Assembly: GCF_047663525.1 (NCBI RefSeq)
Contig: NC_092607.1
Span: 2,947,001 to 3,011,000 of the forward strand
DNA from: Anas platyrhynchos
Taxonomy: Eukaryota; Chordata; Aves; Anseriformes; Anatidae
Reading direction: 5' to 3'
Length of the DNA stretch: 64,000 nt
Below are positions 33,243-45,560 of the stretch, in pieces (position 1 is the first letter of the stretch; every line of letters begins with the position of its first letter). Under the pieces are notes generated by a model. It was not told where the DNA came from, did not search any database, and saw only the letters and a list, made by a program, of their open reading frames with translations. Position numbers and translations under genes: made by a program.

Positions 33243-36200
33243 ATGGATACAAAATACAAAGACGATTTATTTAGGAAGTATGTACAGTTCCATGAGTGCA
33301 AACTGAGTGTCTCTGACAACAAGCAGCGTCCTATTAATGATGAGTATTTGCGAGTGGCAGCGTCCGCCTTATTTTGCCTTCCCAAAATTGATCCCTTTTA
33401 TAGATTCCGGTTGATAAAATTTTATGAGATGGCTGAAAACTCACTGAGAGCTCTGAAATCCTCCAGTTTACATTCTCTCCATAATGCATTCAGCATGCTT
33501 GAGACGGTTGGAATCAATCTCTTCCTTTATCCCTGGAAAAAGGAGTTCAAAAACATTAAGGTAAGACATCTTCTATGTGGCAGTAGTGAGAATGTGATTT
33601 ATTTTGCTTTTTTAAAACATTTCACGCGTTTCCCTTAAGACAACTCTTTTTTCCTGCACATTAGGGTAATGTCTGTATGTAGAGCTGGTAAGCAGGAGCT
33701 GTAAGAAAGGTAAAATGCAAAGTTTGTGCTGGTGAGGCTGTCCTGACAGCAGAAGTATAAGCTCTGTCTGCATTTCTGAAGTAATTCCTCAAACAGAGGA
33801 AGAGCTTATTTTAAGGTTTTTGGTCACCTGTCCTATTACTGTCCTAATATCTTCTGAGAGATGCTTTTACTAGGGTGAGTGATTAAGTCGTGTTTAAGCT
33901 CACCTGTAGCTTTGGTTTAATGTTCCAACAGCTATTAACGTAGTCTAAGTACTAACAATCAGTGCAGGCTTTCAAGTGGACACTTTGCCGGGGTTCCCAT
34001 GCGTTATGTGATAATGGTAAAGGAACTTCTCTGAAATATTTCCAGAATATTTTTGCTTGTCAGTTCTCAATTAATGAGATTTTGATTTTAATGCGCCTTC
34101 AAATTATCTGTGCCAGGACCTCACAGTGAAGTGTAGGAACTCATGCATTGCTCGGCCTGAGTGCTGGAAGACAGCTACAAGTTCTCTGCTGACAATTTTT
34201 TGTTTTGTCTTTTGCCTGTCCTTACATTCTTACTCAAAGCTCCTGCAGCGTTTCCATAAGGGTTACTGCAGGTGACCTCAACATTTGAGGCTTGAAAGTT
34301 GGATAAAAACATTTTTGGTTTATTTTCGTCTTTTGCAGGTTGCGTGTGCCAGTGAGATGGGTGTTTTTGCTTTTTTCCTAAGATGCTTTTGCAATTTAGC
34401 AGAGAATTTGAGTGGTTCACTTTATAGATCCATAGAATGGTTTGGGTTGGAAGGGACCTTAAAGATTCTCTAGTTCCACCCCCCCTGCAGTGGGCCGGGG
34501 CGTTTGAGAGTCGTCTTTCTCCAAAGAGAAAACTGGTCCTTTCTTCACTGTACCTTTATCACTGTGCTTAAGTTCTGCCCTTGGAGTGCTGGCTGATCTA
34601 TCCAGGGTATGTCTTGATGTGCTGGTGTTACTGGCTTTGGTTGTGCATTTTGGATCCAGTATTGTTCTTTACAAAGACACGGTGGCCAGGCTATTCCTCC
34701 CTGTGATCCAGAACAACTCCAGCTGTTAACAGCATGCCTCAGGTATGGCAGGTGCTAAGGGAACTTCAGCTTGTGCAAACTCCCCTCCATATTTGGGCTT
34801 TTTTAGTGGAAACTCTTGACCTGATACTAGATTAAAGAAAATAGGCACTGAAGTTGCATAGTAATTATACACCCGCAGACACCTCCACACAGAAAAGTGC
34901 ATCTGAGTATATTTAAGCCTGAATCGAGGAGGGCTGCGGTGCTCTTGCAGGAATACCGAGCTCTTGTTATCTTCAGCTGTCGCCTGTCCAAGGGGAATGC
35001 ATTAAATCTCTGCCTTTTGGCTTTTATGCTAGACTTCTAAACAGAGACATTTCTGGTACGTGTAAGAGTTAGTGTACAGGGTAGTGAATTAAATCAGCAA
35101 GGAGGACATTATGCTAATCAGGCTTTCAGTTTGAACCAAAGTTCTCCTACTCTGAATTTGCCTCATGCAGAATTTCCATGTGCTGAACAGGAGGGAGGCA
35201 GAAATGGAGTTTGTCTTGCCATGGGAGACGTGTGTGTTCTCTGTCATCGTTCTGTTTAATTCTGTAGTATCTGTCACTGAACTATCTGAACATCTAGTCC
35301 ACTGAATTTGTAACCTAGTTTTCCTTTTATTCTCCACCCCACCTCCTTAGACCTACACTGGACCCTTTGTTTATTACGTGAAGTCTGCTCTAACTGAAGA
35401 TGATGTAAGGCAGATTCTGAACTACATGGGCTATGTCCAAGAACTGGGAACAACATACAAGCTCAAAGAGCAGGTTGATGCCATCCAAGTGAAAATGGTT
35501 TCATTTGAACTCTTTTTGGCCAAAGTGGAATGTGAGCAGCTCCTTGAGATTCATTTGCAAGTGAAGGATAAAGGTTATTCAGAGATTGATGTCATAAATG
35601 AACGGAAAACCAGCAATGAAGATGTTCGAGGCTGCTCGGAAGCCATGAAGCAGCGTGCAGAGTGCAAGGAAAACCTAAACACCTCCATGGCACGAATGGT
35701 GCTTCAGAAGTCGGCAAGCGAACGGGCCTCTAAAGATTACTTCAAGCCAAAGGTGAGCAAGCCTTCTAAATCAGTGGACACATACGATAATTACTGGGAA
35801 AATAAGAAACCACCTTTGATGAGCTCTTTGAGTCTCAGGAAAGAACCAATTCTGGTCGATGCGGAAGATGACATTAAGGATGAGATTATCCGTCCGTCAC
35901 CCTCCCTCCTGACAATGTCAAGCTCCCCACATGCGTGTTCCGATGAATTCTTGCCAACTTCATCTCATCACAACGGCATGTTAAGAACGAATGTCCCTTA
36001 CAGCTCCTATTTTTCTGCTCAAGAGGACTTAGATTTATATACTGACCCCGATTCAAGAAGTATGTTGAATTTTAAAAGACAAGAAGCTATTAAGCCTGAT
36101 GTGTGGCTGCTAAAAAACGATGCCAACCCTGTTTACCACAAGCGCGCCCATCTAGCCAAAGAGACAGCTTCCATCAAGTGCCAAAACTGTGGTGTACCTT

Positions 36201-36604
36201 GTGGCACTTCTGTTTGCCAAAAGTGTGACAATCTGTTCAACTCTAGGCAGGATTATCCAGCAGTGAAACAGAGCACCTACTCCATCAAACCTGTTCCAAA
36301 TGACGGCTTGTCTCCTGTGTCGGCTTTAAGAGAGAAATCTCAGTACACGTCACAGACTCAGAGTCAGGAGAGGGCTTCTCAGTTCAGTTCGAAATCCAAA
36401 TCTTCAGGCACCTCACGCTGTGGCTTTTGTAACCGATCCGGAGCTGCAAACACGTGCACATTTTGCTCAAAAGTCTCATGTGACACTTGCCTCAGCGCTT
36501 ACTATTACGATCCCTGCTGTAGAAAAAGCGAGCTTCACAGATTCATGCCTAACAATCAGTTAAACTATAAGTCGGCCCAGCTGTCCCACGTAGTTTATAG
36601 ATAG
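33243..36604 (+). CDS. SPATA2: SPATA2, adaptor linking CYLD to LUBAC (two coding exons, 523 aa)
   Basis: Coding exons are 33243-33560 (ends AAG then GTAAGA) and 35351-36604 (preceded by CTCCTTAG), joined in phase 0 to 523 codons plus stop TAG; human SPATA2 is 520 aa. The N-terminal half holds the PUB domain (roughly residues 60-220), which binds and activates the deubiquitinase CYLD. The PUB-interacting motif DLDLYTD has its key Tyr at 336; it docks on the PUB domain of HOIP in LUBAC. Zinc-ligand clusters begin at C383 (CQNCGVPCG) and C463 (CGFCNRSG, then [12 protein letters not shown]). The conserved C-terminus ends in SHVVYR. In mammals the protein controls linear ubiquitin signalling, TNF-induced necroptosis and male fertility. 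The ATG at 33243 is the first in frame after an in-frame stop at 33204. Identification is secure. Confidence 0.97.
34424..34490 (-). mobile_element. CR1 3'-end fragment in SPATA2 intron
   Basis: The plus strand reads CCATAGAATGGTTTGGGTTG, then GAAGGGACCTTAAAGATTC and CTAGTTCCACCCCC, the reverse complement of a CR1 3' terminus. It is about 65 bases, antisense to SPATA2, and non-functional. Confidence 0.9.
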
Positions 36605-37770
36605 ACTTGATTGCTCTGATTTGCAGGAGAAGGAAAAGGGGAGGGGAAAGGGCTACCACAACTCATGTTCTGACTCCACTGACGAGAAAAAAACCACTGA
36701 CCTCTTACAGAAATGACATGCCCAAATATTCGGAACCATGGTTCAGTGATCGGGTGCCAGTTCTTGATTTTTGTGGCTTACCAAATGCTGCAGATACATT
36801 AGATTTCATGCTGCTATAATTTAGGTAACTCCTAAATAAATCATCGTTCCTTCTCAATTGAAATGGGGGAGAAGAGCACATTTTTCTTTAAAACTTGGCA
36901 GCTGTTGCATTTTAGAAAAGTGACATCACACGTTCCACACCATTTTAGTCATCTCCTTGCCCAAACGAAACCATGCGAGGCTCTAAGAAATAAGATTCTC
37001 ATTTTCTGGGGGTGATGAAACTACTGCCAGTTTTTGGTAAAGTATGACTGTAAAATGTGCAAGAAATATGTGAATGGCTTGTTTCGCCAACAAGGACTAT
37101 TTTTCAGAGTGTGTCTGCATTTCTTGATCTCCGAAATGCAAACACCGCAGCATCTCTTCTTTTCATCATGTTTCTTCCTTCTCCCCTTCTGTCCCGGTTG
37201 TTTATCTCAAGCTTATATAATCCGAACAGTATGTGCTTTATTTTCTAGTGTTGCCAATATCATCCTGTTTTTTACTGTATGGTATTTTAAAAAAGGTGAA
37301 TCTGTGTTCATGTCACTTAAATTATGCCTAGAGTGTCGTCCGTCCAGATGAGTACCGATTTTCTTCACTTTCTGTTGCACATGTATTAAGTACTGTTCTT
37401 TGTACTGTAAATAGGTAATTTGGAAACAGTTTATTTTTAATAAATATTTAATATGTTGAGTTTTTAAAAGTGGTAAAATCATTATAACTATGAAGTCTCT
37501 CTGGGTTATTTGTTCAGGTGGTGTTTTGTTTTTACTTGTACTGTATTTCATAGCTTGTTATGGTCACTGTGGCAGACTGATGTTATGGCTCTGATCATTA
37601 TTTTTTCTTTCAATCTGACATTTTTTTTTCTTCTGATAAGGTTGCCACTAAATTAGGTGGAGTCTTGTCTAAGAACTGCAAGATTTTGGTTATCAGTGCA
37701 CGCTTTTCCTTTGTGGTTATGGGAATTGTAAGTATCAATGTTATGCTTGTGTCCAAATTCACTGCAAAGT

Positions 37771-37850
37771 CTGTAGTATAGTCCAACAAGTAAAGCACTG
37801 GCCTGGTTAAAAATCAGAGCTCATTTGTGAATCCTGTTAAAGTAAACCTA
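37771..37850 (+). mobile_element. MIR-like SINE head, degraded
   Basis: The stretch TAGTCCAACAAGTAAAGCAC, then TGGCCTGGTTAAAAATCAG and AGCTC, resembles the tRNA-derived head of ancient MIR/CORE SINEs (box A region, AGAGCACTGG-type core). Heavily diverged. The family name is tentative. Confidence 0.45.
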
Positions 37851-37879
37851 ACAATTATGGATGTGAATTGGATAATAGT

Positions 37880-37975
37880 ATTTATTTGTATTATTGTAGC
37901 ACATAGGAACCCTAGCTGAGAACCAGGACTCCATTGTGCTAGACTCCGTGCAGTTTGACCCCCCCCCAAAGAACA
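37880..37975 (+). mobile_element. Ancient amniote SINE-like remnant
   Basis: Contains TTGTAGCACATAGGAACCC, CCAGGACTCCATTGTGCTAG and CCGTGCAG. I recognise this as a widespread old amniote interspersed repeat (form GTAGCRCCTAGGAGCCCC ... CCATTGTGCTAGGCGCTGTA). The exact family is uncertain. Confidence 0.55.
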
Positions 37976-38639
37976 CCCAGTTATGAATAGGCTTTAATTT
38001 TTTTTTTCTTCACAGAAAATCCACAAGAATCCTTCTAACTTCTTTTATTCAGACTAGCTACTTAGAACAAACTATCAGGCAACCTAATATCATGTGCAGA
38101 ATTAATTGTGTTTAAAATATCTGTATAAAAAAAAAAAAAACAAAACACAAACTCTAGCTGAATTGTAAACTATGTAGTCCACTTTGCACTAAAATTATTC
38201 ACTTAGGGTTTTTTTTTCTAAACACTGTTAGAGTCTAGGCTTCTAAACTTTAAATGTTCATTGATCCCTGTGTGACAGAGACATGCATGAATGGTCTTTT
38301 TTCTTGATTTTTTGGGGGTGGGGGGAGGGCTTGAGGTAGGTTTAGGGGGAACTATTATAGGCTAATGTTGTAAAATAGCTAAAATAATTTTAGCCATAAA
38401 TGGGTCTCAGAAGTATTATGGAAAAAAACGTGAAACCTGAGTCTTACAGGGGGCTGAGAACAATAAGTCACTGTACAGTTTGCACTAAGAAACAAAGCGA
38501 ATGGTGTGTGTTTAGCAATCAGGGAAATTTCTGAATCAAGCGACTGCAACTGAACATAATGTTCTAGGCAAGCGTTGCCTTGCTGACCCTGAAGGTTGGG
38601 GGTAAATATTGTTTAGGTGAATTATTTTAAGGTTTTCAA

Positions 38640-38695
38640 ATTCTTGTACTTTTTTTTTAATATAAATATATATATATATAAATATAACACAACTG
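38640..38695 (+). repeat. T9 and (TA)n tract in SPATA2 3' UTR
   Basis: A T-run followed by ATATAAATATATATATATAT. Simple repeat, potentially length-variable. Confidence 0.85.
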
Positions 38696-39151
38696 TAGAT
38701 ACATCGTGTATATAATGAGGAATTTAAGAACAATTTTACTATTAAAATTCAGTCTAAGGGTGGTTTTCTTTTCAGTGGTTACTTTTCGTTCTTCTTCTGA
38801 AGTGTCATGCCTGTGTGGCTGTTCTGCAGTGTATCTTCTAGTTCATTAGTTCAGTTCCCATATGGCTACTCACACTAAAGTGAATAACTAAAACTGTGAT
38901 GCCACGTAATTTTTACAGTGACTATAGCAGGGACTAGACTTGCTTTGGAAAAGAAAAGTCCTGTGTATATATGTCATGGAATACTGTATTACAAAACTGT
39001 GTTGAATTGAAGTGATACCATGCTCTATTTTTGTGTATCTTACTGTATGAGGTTGCTGTGATTGATACAGTAAAATATATATGCTAATTGAAAATGCAGG
39101 TGTTTTGCATCTGATTTGTTAAAACTAATTTATGTTTTGAAGGAATTTAAA

Positions 39152-39157
39152 AATAAA
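39152..39157 (+). terminator. SPATA2: SPATA2 distal polyadenylation signal AATAAA
   Basis: AATAAAGAGGCC follows a long AT-rich UTR-like block. It is the last strong signal before the base composition changes. Cleavage is expected near 39170-39175. Confidence 0.55.
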
Positions 39158-40245
39158 GAGGCCTTTAAGAAAAGGCTTAACTTTTCTTAAAGCTGAGTGC
39201 ATGTAGCTGTCTGTTTCACAACTGTGTTCTGCATGCGGAAGTGAGGTGGTGCACAGAGGTAATCTTGGGGGCTAAACGGGCAAGTGTGTCTGTATCGTGA
39301 GCCTCAGCTGTGTGAAATGAGATGGACTGCCTGCAGAATGCAAAGCTTTCTTAAAAAAAGGTTTATTTTTAAGTCTTAGCAGCATGCCTCTCGTTCCCTA
39401 AGAGCACGTAAGCCAGTATGTCAGCAATTTGTGGCAGTCGGACTAATGTGGGGCAGCGAGCAGGTTTCACATGCCATGTGAAGCTAACCTACATTGATTT
39501 CCAGCCTTGACTCTCGATGTCACATGCAAGTTTTCTAACTAGCTTCCTGACACAAGCTGTACCTCACAGAAGATGTGATACTGTTGATGTGCTTTTTGGC
39601 ACTTGAGCTAGACCTCCTGCTCCTCTTTCATCTTGCTACCCCCAGAGCAGGATCATTTCTCAAGTTCCAAGCTAGATTACTTTGTCTTTTGTTCTTTGTG
39701 TTAAAAGCATGTCAGCTGAATGTCAGGTGAACGCTTAAGACACCTTGAGCTCCATTTACACAAGTCTGCTAATCTTGCAATCTGTTGAGGTTACTGGCAG
39801 TATCAGATGTTCATAAAAATCAGGCTCAAGATAACTGCAGCATTACTGCAGGAAGTCTTACAGCTCTGTGCTTCTTGTGGTAATGCACTGCTGGTGCATA
39901 TAAAACAAGATGATGCTGACATGGTCTGACATTTCCAATGGCAGACCTGGGTGTCTGCTCTGTCTCTTGCTCTGAACAGAAGCTTAAAGGTTCTGTACGT
40001 TGTCAAGTAGCTTAAACTTGACAGTTTGAGCCAGGAGCTCTTTAAACTTTTTTTTTTTTTCTGGACAGTGACTTTGGATTCCAAGCATTTAGTATGTGCT
40101 TCTAATTATGCTGTGGCATCTTTTTAGGGGAATAGATTATCCTTTCTAGCATTTGTTTAGAAAGGGGAGATCATCTGAGTTCTGTGTTAATTGCAATGAC
40201 TGAGAGAAAAGCAGGAGGTGACTACAAATTAAGATGCTGATGTAC

Positions 40246-40330
40246 CTGGTTTGGGCTCTAATTGAGTGAGTTCTTCTTTGAAGTCAGTGGGAGTTAATTA
40301 GGTCTCTTAGCACAGCCATTGCTATCTAAG
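40246..40330 (+). mobile_element. Possible ancient CR1/L3-type 3' remnant
   Basis: TCTTTGAAGTCAGTGGGAGT, followed by TAATTAGGTCTC, resembles the GAAGTCAATGGGAGT words common at the 3' ends of old amniote CR1-like elements. Short and diverged; weak support. Confidence 0.35.
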
Positions 40331-43300
40331 CAGCAAGGGAGTACAGCTACAAATGTTCCTGGTTGTTATTTGTGAAGGATGTTCCATGCTTCCTTCTGAA
40401 AACCGTGGGATGTGGTCATATTAGTCTAAAGAGTCTGTAAGCACGTAAATGTTTTATATCTCTTGTATAAAATGAAGTAAAGTCGGGCATTGTGGTTACT
40501 TTTCATTACTTTTTTCTACAGTTGGTAATATTCCTCTAGAAAATATTTTCTGCAACTTGTCTTGCCAGTCTGAAAGTGAACGGGCTAGGAATCAGTAATT
40601 AACGAAGCTTTCTGTACTCCTGCACCCCTGCTGCAAATACCACAGAGGGCAACCTTCATCGAGCTACCGTGCTGAATGAGCAGATGGAGGGCATCAGACC
40701 CTCTGCAGCGCCTAGGAAGGCAAAAGGTTAAGATGTGCGATGTGGCAGCAGCTCTCCCTGCTCCACAATCCTGCAGACCTGCCGCGCAGTTGAAGTTCTT
40801 CCATCTGAGGAGAGGTGTAGGAGAGCCAGAGAGCAGCTGCTTTGTTTGACGAGCTTGCTGCACAGATTTCAATGTGCTAATGTGTGGAAAGCCAGGCTGT
40901 TCCTCCCAGCACCCAAAGCTCTGTGCGCTGAAAATATCTTCGCTCGTTTTGTGCTGTGTAATGGGCCCCTGGCTCAGAGAGGGATCTAGAGCCCTGCTGC
41001 AGCAGCACCTGCGCAGGTGATGTTGGTGCTGGTGGGCAGCCGCAGGCGGGGCTGGAGTCCCAAAAGGCGATTGCAGCACCCAGCCAGGTGAGCAGCAGCA
41101 GCAGTTGACCTGTGACCAGGAATTTAGAGCACACAGCAGTGCCCAAAGTAGAGCAATCCTTTATTTTCTTTGTTTTTACCCCCCTGGCTCTGCCCTGCTA
41201 CTTTGACAGAGTGGGATAACCTGTGGGAGCTCTGGCTATGTGGTGTTAGTTGGAGAACAGCACCCTTGCTGCCCAGACCTCTGCAAAGGAAGGCGACCTT
41301 ATGTCCCTAGGAGTCCCTGCAAGCAGGGGAGCTGCTGCCTTGCTGAGACAGAACGGGGTGCTGCCACTTGGTTTCTACTTTCCCACTGCAGTAGCAGAGG
41401 GGCTCTGACAGTCCTCCTGCCACTAAGCAGCTCCTGAAAGCCAGGCATGGACTTGTACTGAACTTGGGAAGGCTTGGTGCAGAAAGAGGTGGGCAGGTGG
41501 AAATGTTCCAGAGAAAATGAAGCAACCTGCTCTGATTTCCCCCCGCCCCTCCCCCCCCCCCTCAGTATTGAGAAGAAATTTCTCTTCCAGCATGCAGGAT
41601 CTGGGAAGCATTGAAGTCCTTTTGCAGGGAATTTGAGATGAGATTAAAGGTGATTTTAATTACTTATATTTCTTATTGGAGGGATCCTTTCTTGATGCTG
41701 CAGATCCCAAATGTGGCTGGCGTTGGTCGTGGTGCTTCTCTTCACAGTGGTTCATGCTTTGAGATGAGGATGTGAGCTACTTCCTGACCAGAGTAAATAC
41801 CACCCATGTGTTTTTCTTGTTTTACAGAGGGCTTTTAGTTAATTCCACGCTGAGCAATTCCCTGCCTTGAAGGCAATGTAGGATCAGACCTGCAGCAGTG
41901 TGTGGCTGACAACTTGCATGTGGCAGCTGCTTGTGCTGCTGTGGGTGTGGGGCTGTCATGCTTCCTGCTTTAGAAATCATCCTCATGATAGTCATACTGC
42001 TCTGCAATTTTTCATCACCGATCCGCTTTAAAAAAAGAAAAAGAAAAAACAACCCACAACTGCTCATCAACTCCTTAGCAAAAAATACTCCTTTCTCCCA
42101 AAGTGCGTGGAATCTGCCTTGTAGCTTTATGTGCAACACGCTCTAGTTTAACTGCTTTGCCCAAAATTTTCAGAGACCAGCAATTTATCTCTAAAGCCTG
42201 TGCTGGTGAACTGCTGTCACCTTGGCAGCGATCGTTGCGTGTCTCCCCATTGCCGTACGTGTGGAAATCCTGCCCTGCTGTTTGCCTTCCACTTAGGCAA
42301 GACTGAGCTTCTGTAGTGACCTCGCCGTGGATCCCTGCCAGCAGCCTGTGCAGACCCCAAACCCTAATAATCAGAACAGATGCTACCAACCAGCAAGTCT
42401 AAAAAGGAGCAGCCTGTTTGCGTGCCTTGGTGCTGTTGTACAAAGCAGTGTATTCACGATGAGCCTGCCCACCAGGCGGCTCTGTGGTGGAGGGGGGAGG
42501 CCCCTTCTGCTCCTGTGTTCCGGCCTCCAGCACCCCAAGAGCCGTGGCAGTGTGGTCCCGGAGAGGGGCCACAGGAGCACATAGGAGCTAACTGATGATG
42601 CGAATCTGTGTGGTCCCTTAAAGGGCAGAGGGGAAACCTGCTGTGCACCCACATCAGGTCTGCTCTGCTGGGTGGGAATGCTGAATGCAACCCCTGGAAA
42701 AGGCTGGAGAACTAATCCTTGGTGCTTCCTGATGCCAGCAGCCCCCTGGCAGTGTTTTCACTGCTTAGCTGGGATGTGTAGGCTGGGTTGTCCACCTCCG
42801 AAGGATCGGGTTTTTGTTTTGGCTAGGGTTTCTGGATGCGTATTTGGTTGTGCAGTGCTGTCTGTTGCAATTATATGGGTAGGGTGTGTTGTGACCCCAA
42901 AGGGTGGGGGGGGGATCCTGCAGAGGGCTGCTGGCCACTCCTCAGTGCCTGGCACGCTGCAGCAGGACGGTGGCTGTACAAACCTATTGGCCACGGCTTG
43001 ATTCAGAAGCAGAAGGGGACAAGGATGCCATCTGCCACATCACTTGTCCAAACCCCGTCTCCTCAGGCTGTGTAGCTGGGCTTAGCCATAACCCTTTGTG
43101 TCCTGAGCAGGCAGCTCAGCTCTGCTGCAAAACACCTCCTGGAGAGCTCAGGCTCCCAGGGGAAGAGCTGCTGGAAGTGCCTCGTTCCCCGGCCCTGGGG
43201 CATGCAGTGAGGGGAGATTGCCATTCCAGTGCTTTGCTGTGTGCCTGGCTCCTGGGCCTGAAATACAGACCTGTTCTGGCATATCTGCACAGTGTTAGAT

Positions 43301-45399
43301 GAGAAGACATCCTTGTCTGTTACAAGCCTGGTTTACCAGCTGGCTTTGGGCCACCTCAGCAGAAAGCAGTGGGCTGCCTGCATATGCTCTGCCTCTCCTG
43401 CTCGGGGGAGAGCGGGAAGAGGGGCTTTGTTCCCTGCACTGCGCCTCCTGTCCGGGAGAAACCAAGTCCCTCTTAGGCCAGCTAACGTTACATCTTTCAC
43501 GTGATTGATTCTCTTACTCTCCAGACCTTGACCACAGAAGGCTCTCGAGAGGTATTCCCAGTGCCAGGAGAGAAAGCGAGCGTGCGTGCAGCCGTAGGTG
43601 GCACCCTGCGACTGGGGACAGACGGTGCCTGGCCCTGTGCCCATCGAGGGCATTGCAGCGCTGAGTTTGGCCCAGGGGAGCAGAGCCCATTCCTATATAT
43701 ACAGCTGCTGCACCAAACACACCCTGAGCAGCAGATGAGGGCAGGAACAAAGTTCCATGTCACAGGAATTCTGTTCTCTGCTACAGAGCATTTTACAGCC
43801 AGTGCTTCAACGTGGATGACCCGTGTTGATTAGGTTTTAAGGAAACTGTTCGTACCTCCTTTCAGGGGATGTTTTACTGCTGTCTGCCAAGGCTTTCCAG
43901 GCCCTAAGGACAGGTACTGGGACCACGCTGCCCTCCAGTGCCGATGACACAGCCTGTAGCTGTGGAGATGCAGAATCAGGACTTTGCCACTAGGAACTCT
44001 CTCTGCTAGGAACGATCAGACCAAGCGTTCCTTGTTTTAGTACAGCTGCAGGGTCTGATTACTGCGCTTTGTTCCTTGCCTCTTCCTCAGTTTGTAGTCT
44101 CAGGGCAGGATATGGGCAGTTTTCAGCGCTTGATTTGAAAATCCTCTTTTTCTTTTCATTGTACGTTATGCTGCTTTTCACCGGGCCCAGAGCCTCTCGG
44201 CAAAATGACTTGCTGAGCTCAAGTAGGATGAAGCTGCTTACATCTTGGGAGCAAATGCTGGTTTGATGCTGACTTGATCCTGTTCTTTTCTGCCTGCAGC
44301 TTGTCACTCAAACTCTCCAGTGAAGGACTTATATCTTCAGTCAAATATTTTCCATATGACTAGATAAGAGCTAGAGGCAGTGATTTTTTTCTTTCAGTGC
44401 TTGGCACTGTAGGTTTTCTCTTCAGAAATTGTATGGCCATCTGAAGAGCACTCTTAAAAACAAGCACTGCATTTGTTTGGAGTGACAGGATAAAATGAAG
44501 ATGGGGGTATTTTTATTTCCACAGCACTTAAAATTTGTCTTTTTTTTTTTTTTTTCCTTCTCCCACAACACAGCCCAGAGTCAAAGAGAGGTTCATTCAT
44601 CAACAGATACCTTCCCTGTCACTGAAAGTCATGTCCCAGTTTTTCTGTTTGTACTCTGTGCAACATGGTGCTTCTGCAAAGTACCGGCCTTGCTCCCGGG
44701 GATGGCCAGACCTCATCCACCTCCCCCAGGGGCTGCAGCTGAAAAGCTTTGCCTGCTGCACAAACGTTGTGACACCTGACAGCTCTGCCCAAGAAGAGGC
44801 TTCAGGAAGGGGAGCTGTGCTTCCAGGTCTGGTCAGCCTCCTGTCTCCCATCCTCAGCAGGCAAAGCACTCTGAGTGGTTTTGTGATTAGGGAAAATTGT
44901 TGGCTAGAAACCGAACTGAGACACCAAACTAGCTTATGCACTCATCACCCAGGCACTATATTTACTATATTTTAATCACAGTGGAAAAGGTTTTATATTG
45001 AAAACAAAACCAGCACCAGAATCTTTTTGCTGGTTTTACGCTACTGGAGCACCGTTGACTACAATGTGTTTAAACCTGATTTGTCCAACAGGGGTAAGAA
45101 ACGAGGGTACAGAATTAATACTAGATAAAAACCCAGGTGTGAAAGGCTCATTAAAATCCATCAACCCATAGTGTAAGGAAATGTGGGAAAGAAAGAACAC
45201 CTGAGTCAAAGAGCTGTAGGAATAGTGAGATAAGGGGAGAAAGTTATTGCCCTGGCAGTCTTTTAGAGAGAAGCACAAATAAATGGTTTAAAAACTGAAC
45301 CAGATAACAAAGTGGTATCTAATTGCTCTACACGCAGAAGTGACTCTTCCTTTGAAGTAATACCATTTCAGATTCTAATGCAGAAGGCAAGGTAATAAC

Positions 45400-45560
45400 A
45401 AAGGCAGTTGATATATTTCAAAGGGAATATTAATTAGGAACAATTTGAAAGTCTGGCCAAAGATCTATTTAAATTGAAGCATTTCTGCTGGAAATTCATC
45501 TGTCATGTGTTTTCCTAAAATAAAATGACTTGATAAAGTGCTAAGCTTGGGTGTGTTCAA
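45400..45560. promoter_or_regulatory. Candidate conserved non-coding element
   Basis: An AT-rich block with GGTAATAACAAAGGC (SOX/TCF-like), GAATATTAATTAGGAACAAT and CTATTTAAATTGAAGC. There is no open frame or repeat signature. Composition-based inference. Confidence 0.3.

Larger units (their letters stand above)
36605..39175 (+). other. SPATA2: SPATA2 3' UTR
   Basis: AT-rich sequence after the SPATA2 stop with possible AATAAA signals at 36835, 37439 and 39152. The last gives a UTR of about 2.6 kb. Pumilio-type UGUANAUA words lie at 37406-37413, 38707-38714 and 38964-38971. Degraded SINE sequence lies inside at 37.77-37.98 kb. Isoform use cannot be read from sequence. Confidence 0.6.
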
